From Bombardia bombarda (lineage: Eukaryota > Ascomycota > Sordariomycetes > Sordariales > Lasiosphaeriaceae), in the NCBI GenBank assembly GCA_030512295.1, contig JAULSR010000002.1, positions 4,712,001-4,776,000 on the forward strand: 64,000 nucleotides of DNA, read 5' to 3'. Positions 1 through 10,546 of the stretch are shown here, one piece after another. The position numbers and the translations under genes were made by a program. The notes below the pieces were generated by a model that worked only from the letters and a program-made list of their open reading frames with translations, made no database searches and was not told the DNA's origin. Every line of letters starts with the position of its first letter. Positions within the stretch are counted from its first letter, which is position 1.

Positions 1-629
1 CCCGAACTCCTTGCCTAGATCACCAAGAATTTCGTTCTGAAGTGTGGATTTACCTGGAAAATGTACTCGTCAGCTTTGGATATCATTATAAAAACCTCAA
101 TAGAATTAGTCTTACCGCCGACCAAGTCCTTAATTGCCTTGCCCAGAGGGATCTCCAGCAAGGGCTTCTTCAGCTTTTGTGCAATAAGAGATCTGACGAT
201 ATCTACAGCCTGAACCTGAGCATCGGGAACCTGTACGGCAGGACCGGCGCTCGGGGCAGCAGCAGCAGCAGCCGGAGCAGCAGCCGCCGCTGCGGGAGCA
301 CTTGACGAGCTGGATGCTGGTGCGGCGGGCTCTGGCTCATCCTCCACTGGGTCAACATCGTAGTATATTTCCTTCGCGTCTTTGTTGTAGCAGAGAATTT
401 GTCTCTGGATTGACTTGGCGGCGTCGAATGCCTCGTACTTGGCGGCAAGAGTTCTCTTGGCCATCACCCCAAGGGTGTCTGCGGGGCCGATTTCGACGAT
501 CCGCTCAGCCGTCTTCTCGGCGAGGAAGACATCTTGAGTTTCAATCCATCTCACGGGGGAGGCGAACTGGTATGCAAGAAGCTCAACAAGGAGCGTGTGG
601 GCAAGCTCCTGCTCGATTTCGGGACGCAT
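1..629 (-). CDS. fas2: Fatty acid synthase subunit alpha, N-terminal part (partial)
   Basis: This is the 5' part of the alpha subunit of the fungal cytosolic type I fatty acid synthase, which carries the acyl carrier protein, ketoreductase, ketosynthase and phosphopantetheine transferase; only the start lies in the window. Exon 1 is 629-116, an intron runs 115-54 (GTAAGA...CAG), and exon 2 starts at 53 and leaves the window at 1. The start (MRPEIEQELAHTLLVEL) matches the conserved alpha N-terminus, which is the small part completing the malonyl/palmitoyl transferase of beta. Residues about 98-132 are an Ala/Pro/Ser linker, then the ACP begins (VQAVDIVRSLIAQKLKKPL). After splicing the ACP motif reads LVGGKSTLQNEILGDLG, with the predicted phosphopantetheine serine at residue 174. 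It is divergent from fas1, so the shared 2.5 kb region probably drives both. Confidence 0.95.
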
Positions 630-882
630 CTTGACTGAGGCTGTCCAGAAGTCCGACCTTTGGTCTGCGGGCGAAGGTACCTGGCGAACAGGCGATTAAG
701 ATAGGTAAGAAAGGGAGGTTTCGGTATATCAGAGTCAGTAGGGCGTTGTCATGCGTTCTCGTACTGCGTCCAGAGCCGAACAAGGTTTGTTTGCACGCGT
801 CAATGGCTGTAAGAGCAAGACAAATAAGGTTGGCGGGTCGGGTATTAAGGGAGTGTGTCGAGATGTGTATGACAGCAGCAGG

Positions 883-900
883 AGCAGCAGCAGCAGCAGC
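883..900. repeat. AGC trinucleotide microsatellite
   Basis: Six uninterrupted AGC units inside a longer imperfect AGC-rich stretch (about 872-910). It lies some 250 bp upstream of the fas2 start, probably in its leader or promoter. Confidence 0.85.
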
Positions 901-985
901 AAGAGCAGCAGGCAAAGAGTAAGGGAGAGCAGAAAGAAGTCGCGACAGGAGAGAGCGGTGCTCGAGGCAGGGACAGGGCAAATCA

Positions 986-1005
986 GATACTACAGCTGCA
1001 GTATC
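986..1005. repeat. 20-bp near-perfect palindrome in the fas promoter
   Basis: The arms GATACT and AGTATC flank a centre ACAGCTGC. Nine of ten base pairs match; the single mismatch is 992/999. It is about 360 bp upstream of the fas2 start. It could be a dimeric transcription-factor site or chance. Confidence 0.6.
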
Positions 1006-1556
1006 GTCAACCCAGGAGAAGATAGGTATGATAGCAGTTGAGGAGACAGGAGAGTCGCGAGGGTCCCGATCAATGATCAGTAATTAGTCGCGGGTCGGGA
1101 ATCGGGATGTCGGGGGCCAACACGCAAAAAAATTGATCCATAGCTGCTGCTATCGCCTCGCAAATGTTGAATGCCACTGGGGCTCGGGGCCCCTGTCATG
1201 CCAATCGCGCCCCAATGCTGGAGCTGCAGCCTGCACGCCCGCTCCTCAACCAAAACCAGCGCGCTAGCTGGTTTCAGTCTAGTGACCCTACCCCACGCCA
1301 TGGAGTGGTCTCCACCAGCTAAATGGGTTCAGGCCAGGAAGTCTTTGGATCGCGCTAGCGACACGTATCGATACATCGTCTGATACTGAGCCGACAACCC
1401 AGAATCTCAAATCTGTTCGCCCCAAGCCTAGGCCCAGCCGTGCCAAACATGTACGGAATGGCTAATAAACCTTCCAATGCAGCTGCAGTGGTGCTCGATA
1501 TGCAGGTTCTGCGCCGGGCAAACAAAGGGAAGCCGCCGATAAGGTTCCTTCATGGC

Positions 1557-1578
1557 GTCATCCGTCTTATCGGATGAC
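1557..1578. repeat. Inverted repeat (8-bp stem, 6-nt loop) with GATA-like core
   Basis: GTCATCCG and CGGATGAC are perfectly complementary and flank TCTTAT. The right side forms CTTATCGG, a GATA-type site, and further GATA-like sites lie within 40 bp on both sides. It sits near the middle of the divergent fas promoter. Confidence 0.55.
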
Positions 1579-3008
1579 CCGTATGTCCTGTTATCCTTAA
1601 CAATTACCTTCGTAGCTACTTGGAGCTATAGTAGTCGCCGCTGGTGTCAAATCCTGTGTCGGTAGCTTCACCCAGCAATGCCACCTGCCCCTGTCATATG
1701 CGTCTCTGCCAGAGGAAGACGAGAAATCTTCACAAGGAATTCGCAATGAATATTCCGAGAAACAGCTCGGTTATATCTGCACGATCCAGCCTCCAGTCAA
1801 GCCAGTAATCCTCACGATGCCGGCTGTTCCTTTCACTTGTTCGCCACCTACCTTTCCACGCCGCTAAGGTATCCACGCAGGGATACCACCACATTATGGC
1901 CGGAACAAGCACGCCGCAAGGCATCCCTTACATGTGTGTGTTACATCTGATGCAGAGGGGCAATATTGTGAATTCTAGATGTTTAATAGCAATTATGTTA
2001 GCAGTCGCTACCGGACTTTGGTGAAAACGGTTGCGCAGGCCGTCATCTAGCTGTATGAGAATTCTCTTCTGTAAAAAAGAAATAAGGATCTGGGCCGACC
2101 AGGGGTTCGTACTTGCCACACAGCCACACATAGAGCGACGAAAAATGGACTCTTCCAATATTAAGGGTACTTTCGTGGTTGGATCTCCAGAGTTCGGCAA
2201 AAAAAGACACACTGGACTCTCTGCAGTATTTTTCAGCAGGATATCCTCCTCGTGAACCAGTGATGCTGCTGCGAACCCCAAAATCTAAAATTTCACCCAC
2301 CCCTCGGGCTGGGAAAAGTCAATGGAAGACTCGGAACATGTACCGGTACTTTCTTTGATCTGCACGGGGAGGTGGGCATGATGGGGCTGCCGCTGTGGGT
2401 TCGGCTGGTCGGATGCAGGGTACCTGACTTGTCAGCTAGCCTACAGCGGCTTAAGCGGATGGATGGGGGCTGACAGAAGTCACTTCCATCTTCAGGGCGG
2501 TCGTTTCGTTGACAGGGGCTTGGCTGCGCGCCGCGTCGTGGTGCCCCAACAAGAAGCTAAAAAAATTGGCGAGCAATCATGGATGCGTGAACCATTGACC
2601 TTTGGAAGTTCGGGAGCCAGCCGGTTGATTTATCGTTGAGCCACAGCACCACACATCCTTTGCTCCCAGGACACAACAATCCACGGGGTACCGAAGCCAA
2701 CAGCTATCCGACTTTCGCCTCTCCCTCATTTCTCAATCTGCGACCCGGGAAGACGGACAGCTGCACAGCTGCGGATTACTATTCGTATCCTTTCCACTCC
2801 CTCTCCCTCTCTCCCTGCGTCCCTCGCTTTACGCCTCCCCATATACACCTTCCCTCGTAGTTGCCGTTCCCGGTATACAAACAGCCTCTGCACGTTCCCC
2901 AAGCTCCCGACTTCTTTTTGGGCTTGTTGCTTGTTTCGTTCCCCTTTAGATAGACTCGAGACTTGCAGTTTCTTGCTCCTTGTTGCATCGTCGGTTTCGG
3001 TTTGTCAG

Positions 3009-3130
3009 GTAAGCTTTTCTTCCCTGCCCTATCGTCTCTATCTTGCCTGCCCCGCGTAGAGCAGTTCCAGGCTGGACAGAACATGACCGTATCCTGACTG
3101 GTAGAGACAGCTTTCTCGGCCATCTTTTAG
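3009..3130 (+). other. Probable 5' UTR intron of fas1
   Basis: A GTAAGC donor at 3009, a CTGAC branch-site match at 3094-3098 and a TTTTAG acceptor ending at 3130 define a 122-bp intron that would end 14 nt before the fas1 ATG at 3145. It also removes the in-frame ATG at 3043, which would otherwise add 34 residues not seen in the family. Confidence 0.65.
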
Positions 3131-3144
3131 ATACCTATTTTATA

Positions 3145-6100
3145 ATGTACGGCACCGGGACTGGCCCCCAGACGGGCGTCGCCACGCCCAGGTCTTCCGC
3201 TTCTCTCCGTCCTCTCACCATCGCCCACGGGTCCCTCGAGACATCCTTCCTGATACCCACCAGCCTTCATTACCATGCCTCCGCGCTGAAGGAGCGGTTC
3301 TCGACCAGTTTGCCAACCCCCACCGACGAGCTTGCCCAAGATGACGAGCCATCATCGGTTGTCGAGCTTGTTGCGAGATACATGGGCTTCATCGCCAACG
3401 AGGTTGCTCAAGGAGAGGATGACACGCAGGGTTCCTACGAGGATGTGCTCAAGATCATTCTTAACGAGTTTGAGAGAGCTTTCCTTGTCGGAAACGATGT
3501 CCATGCCTTGGTAGCGGCGCTACCTGGCATTGACGAGAAGAAGCTGGAGGTGATCCGCAGTTACTTCGCTGCTCGGTCCGCCTCCAACAGAGGCATCAAG
3601 CCCCATGAGTCGGCTCTGTTCCGCGCCGCCGACGAAGGCAGCGCAAAGCTCTACAATATTTACGGTGGACAGGGAAACATCGAAGAATATTTCGAGGAGC
3701 TTCGTGAGCTGTTTGCGACCTACCCTTCCTTTGTTGGCGAGCTTATTGCCAGCTCGGCTGAGCTGCTCCAGACTCTGTCCAGCCACCCCAGCGCTGAGAA
3801 GCTCTACTCGAAAGGACTGGATATTATGTCTTGGCTGCAAAGTCCAGATGCCACGCCGGATGTGGGCTATCTGATTTCCGCACCCGTCAGCTTCCCTCTG
3901 ATCGGTCTCGTGCAATTGGCACACTACCAGATTACGTGCAAGGTCCTCGGCCTGCATCCCGGTGTTCTGCGTGATAGGATCAGCGGAACGACAGGTCACT
4001 CTCAGGGAATCATTCTTGCCGCTGCTACGGCCGCCGCAGACTCCTGGGAGTCCTTCGAGGAGATTGCCAAGTCTGCCTTGACTATTCTCTTCTGGATCGG
4101 CGCTCGCAGCCAGCAGACTTTCCCGGCAACGTCCATGAAGCCGTCCATGCTTCGGGACTCTATCGAGAACGGGGAGGGCACGCCCACACCAATGCTTAGC
4201 ATTCGCGACCTCCCCCAAGCCGAGGTACAGAAGCACATCGACCAGACCAACCAATATCTTCCCCAAGATCAACACATCTCGATTTCGCTCATCAACAGCC
4301 CTAGAAATATGGTTGTGACTGGTCCTCCGAGCTCGCTTTACGGTCTGAACTCCCAGTTGAGAAGAGTCAGAGCTGCTACTGGTATTGACCAGTCCAAGAT
4401 TCCCCACACGGAACGCAAAGTGCGGTTCGTGAATCGCTTCTTGCCCATCACTGCCCCTTTCCACAGTAAATACCTCGAAAAAGCAACTGCCCTCATCGAT
4501 GAGGACCTCAAGGATATCTATATCAATGCGCAGGAATTGGGCATTCCCGTTTATAATACCAACACCGGAAAGGACATCCGCGAGGAGGTTACCGGAAATG
4601 TTGTTCCCTCCTTGGTCCGCATGATCACAAGCGATCCCGTGAACTGGGAAAAGGCTACTGTTTTCCCCGAGGCCACACATATCTTGGACTTTGGCCCTGG
4701 CGGCATTTCTGGTCTGGGAATATTGACAAGCCGGAACAAGGAGGGAACTGGCGTTCGCGTCATCCTGGCAGGAACTGTCAACGGCACAGTCACCGAGGTG
4801 GGCTATAAGTCGGAGCTGTTTGACCGCGATGAAGATCATGCCGTCAAGTATGCCGTTGACTGGGTCAAGGAATATGGTCCGAGACTCGTCAAGACATCGA
4901 GTGGCCGGACTTTCGTCGACACCAAGATGAGCAGACTTTTGGGTGTACCGCCGCTTATTGTCGCCGGCATGACCCCCACTACTATTGCATGGGACTTCGT
5001 AGCCAACACCATGAACGCTGGCTATCAAATCGAGCTTGGCGGTGGTGGCTACTACAACGCAAAGACTATGACTGAAGCTATCAGCAAGATTGAAAAGGCC
5101 ATCCCAGCAGGCCGCGGAATCGCCATCAACTTGATCTATGTGAACCCTCGCGCCATGGCCTGGCAAATTCCTCTAATCGGCAGACTCAGGGCCGAGGGAT
5201 TCCCAATTGAGGGACTCACAATTGGCGCAGGCGTGCCGTCCATTGAAGTCGCACAAGAGTACATTGAGACCCTTGGGCTGAAGCACATCTCCTTCAAGCC
5301 CGGTTCCAGTGAGGCCATCCAGGCTGTGGTCAACATTGCTAAGGCCAACCCCACATTCCCTGTCATCCTCCAATGGACCGGTGGTAGAGGAGGTGGCCAT
5401 CACTCGTATGAAGATTTCCACCAGCCTATTCTGGCCATGTATGGTCGGATTCGCCGCCAGGAAAACATCATCCTCGTTGCTGGCAGCGGCTTCGGTGGCG
5501 CAGATGACACATACCCGTACCTCACAGGTGCCTGGTCCACTAAGTACGGCTACCCCCCCATGCCCTACGATGGTTGCATGTTCGGCAGCCGCATGATGGT
5601 TGCCCGCGAGGCGCATACTAGCAAGGCTGCTAAGCAGGCAATTGTGGACGCTCCTGGCCTTGATGATGGCGACTGGGAGAAGACCTACAAGGGGCCCGCC
5701 GGCGGTGTCATCACTGTCAGATCTGAGATGGGTGAGCCAATTCACAAGCTCGCTACACGCGGTGTGCTGTTCTGGGCCGAAATGGACCAGAAGATCTTCA
5801 GCCTTCCTAAGGAGAAGAGAGTCCCTGAGTTGAAGAAGAACCGTGATTACATCATCAAGAAGCTCAACGAAGACTTCCAAAAGGTCTGGTTCGGCAAGAA
5901 CAAGGACGGCAAGACCGTGGATCTCGAGGATATGACCTATAGCGAGGTTGTCCGCCGCATGGTTGAGCTCATGTATGTCAAGGACGAGACAAGATGGATT
6001 GATCTCTCTTTGGCCAAGCTTACTGGCGACTTCATCCATCGTCTCGAGGAGCGTTTCACGACCTCATCCGGCGAGCCTTCAAGCCTTCAAAGCTATGCCG

Positions 6101-9100
6101 ATCTCGACGAACCCTTCCCTACCGTTGAGCGTATTCTGTCTCGCTACCCCGAAGCCGAGAAGCAGCTTATCAACGCCCAGGATGTGCAGCACTTCCTACT
6201 TCTCTGCCAGCGCCGCGGACAAAAGCCGGTCCCCTTCGTGCCTGTGCTTGATGAGAACTTTGAGTTTTTCTTCAAGAAGGACTCGCTTTGGCAGTCCGAG
6301 GATCTCGCAGCCGTCATCGACAAAGATGTTGGCCGTACCTGTATTCTCCAGGGGCCTATGGCAGCCAAGCACTCGGTCAAGGTTGATGAGCCCATCAAGG
6401 ACATCCTCGATGGCATTCACATCGAACATATCAAGGGACTCACCAAGGACTTGTACAACGGCAAGACTTCGCAGATTCCCACCGTGGAGTATTTCGGAGG
6501 CAAGCTGGTTGAGACAGAAATCCCCCTCGACGTTGAGGGACTGACTGTTTCATACGATGAACACAAGAACACCTATCGTCTTTCGTCTTCCCCATCAGTT
6601 CAGCTCCCATCGCTGGACTCTTGGCTAGCCCTCCTGGCAGGCCCCAACCGCAACTGGCGCTATGCCCTCCTTCAGTCCGAGGTTCTTGTTCAGGGTCAGA
6701 AGTATCAGACCAACCCTATGAAGCGAATCTTCGCACCGACACGGGGTCTGTTTGTTGAGATCCGCTACCCTAATGATCCTGCCAAGACCGTTATTGTAGT
6801 CAGGGAGCAGCCGCGTCCCAACCGCTACGTTGACGTGATCGAGGTCAAGCTTGTTGGCAAGAACGAGATTCTTGTCAACATGATCAAGGATACCACCGCC
6901 CTTGGCGAGCCAGTCGCGCTTCCCCTACGCTTCACATACCGCCCCGAGACAGGTTTCGCACCGATCCATGAGATTATGGACGGCCGCAATGACCGTATCA
7001 AGGAGTTCTACTGGCGTGCTTGGTTTGGCGATGAGAAGCTCGATCTCGATGAGCGCGTTGACAGCAAGTTTGATGGTGGCAAGAACACCATCACGAGCGA
7101 GGCGATTAACGAGTTCGTTCATGCTGTTGGAAACACCGGCGAGGCGTTTGTCGACCGACCGGAGAAGATCATGTATGCCCCCATGGATTTCGCCATTGTT
7201 GTTGGCTGGAAGGCCATCACGAAGCCCATCTTCCCCCGCACCATTGATGGAGATCTTTTAAAGCTTGTTCATCTCTCCAACGAGTTCCGTATGAAGCCTG
7301 GTGCCGAGCCGCTCATAAAGGGTGACGAAGTTTCCACCACTGCGCAAATCAATGCCGTCATCAACCAGGAGTCTGGCAAGATGGTCGAAGTTTGCGGTAC
7401 TATTACCCGTGACGGTGAGGCTGTCATGGAGGTTACCTCGCAGTTCTTGTACCGTGGAGTCTATACCGACTTTGAGAACACCTTCCAACGCAAGATCGAG
7501 ACCCCAATGCAGGTTCATCTCACAAGCACCAAGGATATTGCTGTCCTCCGCTCCAAGCAGTGGTTCGTTCTTGACGAACTCAACCCCAATGAGCCTGACA
7601 TTGAGCTTCTTAGTCAGACCCTGATCTTCCGTCTCCAGAGTTTGGTTCGTTTCAAGAATCACACCATCTTCAGCCATGTTGAGACTCGTGGTCAGGTTCT
7701 TCTCGAGCTTCCCACCAAGGAGATCATTCAGGTCGCCACCGTTGACTACGAGGCTGGTGAGTCGCATGGAAACCCGGTCATCGACTACCTCCAGCGTCAC
7801 GGCGAGTCCATCGAGCAGCCGATCAACTTTGAGAACCCCATCCCTCTCAGTGGCAAGACCCCGCTTGAGCTCAAGGCACCCGCCTCCAACGAGACTTATG
7901 CGCGCGTTTCTGGCGATTATAACCCTATTCACGTCTCGCGCGTCTTCTCCAACTATGCCAACCTGCCCGGAACCATCACACACGGTATGTACTCTAGCGC
8001 CGCTGTGCGCAGTCTTGTAGAGACTTGGGCTGCCGAGAACAAGGTTGGCCGTGTGCGGAGTTTCCACGCTTCGCTCACCGGCATGGTCCTGCCAAATGAC
8101 GATATCCAAGTCAAGCTTCAGCATGTTGGCATGGTGGCTGGTCGCAAGATTATCAAGGTGGAGGCTATCAACAAGGAGACTGAGGAGAAGGTGCTACTTG
8201 GCGAGGCTGAGATTGAGCAGCCCGTTACTGCTTATGTATTCACTGGTCAGGGCTCTCAGGAGCAGGGTATGGGTATGGATCTTTATGGCAGCAGCCCTGT
8301 AGCCAAGGATGTTTGGGACCGCGCAGACAAGTATCTGATGGACACATATGGTAAGCCGCATCAATTCACTTTTCGTGTTGATTAAACTAACCAGTTACAG
8401 GCTTTGCTATCACAAATATTGTCAAGAACAACCCCAAGGAGCTTACAATCCACTTCGGTGGTCCTCGGGGCAAGGCCATCCGTCAGAACTACATGGCCAT
8501 GACCTTCGAGACGGTGGCAGCTGACGGCTCTATCAAGTCGGAGCGCATCTTCAAGGAGATTGATGAGAAGACGACGTCGTACACCTATCGTTCCCCTACC
8601 GGCCTTCTCTCGGCCACGCAGTTCACTCAGCCGGCTCTTACCCTTATGGAGAAGGCCAGCTTTGAAGATATGAAGGCCAAGGGTCTTGTACCACGGGACA
8701 GCACATTTGCCGGCCACTCGCTCGGTGAATACTCGGCCCTTGCTGCCCTCGCAGACGTCATGCCTATTGAGTCTCTGGTGTCCGTTGTCTTTTACCGCGG
8801 TCTTACCATGCAAGTTGCTGTCGAGCGCGACGCGTCGGGCCGCTCCAACTACAGCATGTGTGCTGTCAACCCCAGCCGCATCAGCCGGACCTTCAACGAG
8901 GAGGCGCTGCGGTTCGTTGTCAACAGCATTGCTGAGACCACGGGCTGGCTGCTTGAGATTGTCAATTACAACATTGCCAACCAGCAATACGTGTGCGCTG
9001 GTGATCTCCGTGCCCTCGATACACTGACAGGCGTCACCAACTACCTCAAGGCGATGAAGATCGACATTGAGCAGATGAGAAAGGAGCTTACTCCCGAGCT

Positions 9101-9530
9101 TGTCAAGGAGCAGCTCGTTGAGATTATCAAGGGCTGTGCTGCAGACACTGATGCCAAGCCCAAGCCCCTGGACCTGCAGCGTGGATTCGCAACGATCCCC
9201 CTCAAGGGTATCGACGTGCCCTTCCACTCGACCTTCTTGCGCTCTGGTGTCAAGCCTTTCAGAAGTTTTCTGCTCAAGAAGATCAACAAGACCACGATCG
9301 ATCCCGCCAAACTTGTTGGCAAGTACATTCCCAACGTGACGGCGCGGCCGTTTGCGCTCACCAAGGAGTACTTTGAGGATGTCTACCGCCTGACAAACTC
9401 GCCCAAGATTGGCAACGTTCTGGCGAACTGGGAGAAGTATCAAGGTGATGGAGCCACTCTTGCATCGGCTACCAATGGCGGGAGTGAAGTAAATGGACTC
9501 GGAGAGTCCGAGGTAGAGGTGGAGGCTTAA
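3145..9530 (+). CDS. fas1: Fatty acid synthase subunit beta
   Basis: This is the beta subunit of fungal type I fatty acid synthase, which supplies acetyltransferase, enoyl reductase, dehydratase and malonyl/palmitoyl transferase activities to the cytosolic alpha6beta6 complex. Exons are 3145-8350 and 8401-9530; the 50-bp intron has GTAAGC and TTACAG ends. The product is 2111 residues, the usual size. Visible in order are: the acetyltransferase motif GHSQG with Ser286; the FMN enoyl reductase beginning near residue 600 (PPLIVAGMTPTT, later GGRGGGHHS); the hot-dog dehydratase with GDYNPIHV near residue 1590; and the transferase domain starting VFTGQGSQEQGMG, with GHSLGEY and Ser1842. The start at 3145 (MYGTGTGPQTGVATPRSS) matches the conserved N-terminus. 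All four catalytic regions look intact. The gene is divergent from fas2. Confidence 0.97.
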
Positions 9531-9552
9531 TTGGGCTAGGATTTGTACCGTG

Positions 9553-9558
9553 AATAAA
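9553..9558 (+). terminator. Candidate polyadenylation signal of fas1
   Basis: AATAAA lies 23 nt after the fas1 stop codon and is followed by a T-rich stretch (about 9580-9610). This is a plausible but unproven 3' end signal. Confidence 0.4.
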
Positions 9559-10524
9559 GGAAAGGTGTTGGCGGTTGGTTGCTTTAATGCTATTTTAATC
9601 TTGTGTTTATATTAGGAAAAGCTGTAGGAGGAGAGCGATACGGCTTTAGACGTGGAAATAGAGGTACCTACAGTTAAATAATCGTGTTGGACGTTTAGAA
9701 GAAAGACAACCTCTCTGGTGTTGTGTGATCTGATGAGTTGAGTGTAGAGATTGGTTTGGGTAGAACTGATTGGTGTCCCTTCAACGCATCACGGTCTTGC
9801 CGACTGACTGCTGTAAGCAGTCGCTGTATTAATATGCACATGTCGACATGTTGTACACAACTTGTCCTGTTCATAGCTTATTCATAACAATGACTCATCA
9901 TCATCATCAGCTCATCAAGATCCCAATTTGCAAGCCGCCAACATACACGAACTCCTTCCCTTTACCCTTTGAAACTTTTGCTGTTCACCTGCCTTAACAA
10001 GACATGCAAGTTGTTATTAGCTCAAAAAAAGAAAAGAGAACAGACGTAAAATAAGAATTGCGCCCAAATGCCACTTAGCATGCAATGCACCGAGCGCGAA
10101 TAAGTGAGCAGTTCTAAGCCCTATCAAGCTTCATTTCTTCATTTCTTTCCTTTTTTCTTTTTGTTCTTTACACAACTTGAATCCAACCTGCATGTCAAAG
10201 ATCACGTCACGTCACGAGACCGACGAAAATCCACACGCCAATGCAGCCATCCAACGCCGACATACAATACCCTACATTTCTTCCCCCCCCCCCGGTCCCC
10301 TACCCACCTGCCTGCCTGCGTGATTCCCTGCCCCCGCGCCGCCACCATGGGCAGGCAGGCAAACAAACGGGCACCATTGCTTGCTCCCCCCCAGACAAAG
10401 CCCCCGTCCCCGTCCAGTAATCATCGTCGCATACTGTGGTCGATATGCGGCCAGACATGCGGGCGGGCAGGCGATTGGGCCGATGGGCCAGCAGCCCCGA
10501 TTCCAGCCGACTGATGACTGGCCG

Positions 10525-10546
10525 CCCACACCCACACCCACACCCA
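10525..10546. repeat. CCCACA hexamer tandem repeat
   Basis: Nearly four copies of CCCACA in a generally C-rich stretch about 10300-10560 that also contains GCAGGC and CTGCC runs. Confidence 0.7.

Larger units (their letters stand above)
630..3144. promoter_or_regulatory. Shared divergent promoter and 5' leaders of fas2 and fas1
   Basis: This 2.5 kb of non-coding DNA lies between the two fatty acid synthase start codons and must hold both leaders and promoters. I see no convincing TATA box. It contains an interrupted AGC tract near 872-905, a near-perfect palindrome at 986-1005, an 8-bp stem-loop at 1557-1578 next to several GATA-type sites (CGATAAG near 1537, CTTATCGG near 1567, TTATCC near 1591), one CCTCGG hexamer at 2302-2307 (the core described for fungal fatty-acid regulators FarA/FarB), a CT-rich stretch about 2790-2850 typical of fungal core promoters, and a probable 5' UTR intron before fas1. 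Which of these are functional is unknown. Confidence 0.7.

Noticed and set aside
3043..3144. Upstream in-frame start for fas1
   Set aside because: It falls within a well-formed 5' UTR intron, and the extra 34 residues do not match the conserved beta-subunit N-terminus.
3520..5166. 548-codon open frame on the minus strand inside fas1
   Set aside because: It is antisense to a conserved coding region; codon bias of fas1 leaves the opposite frame open, and the translation has no family features.
1..9530. fas genes as part of a secondary metabolite (mycotoxin-type) cluster
   Set aside because: No polyketide synthase or tailoring genes are adjacent; the subunits look like the primary-metabolism synthase.
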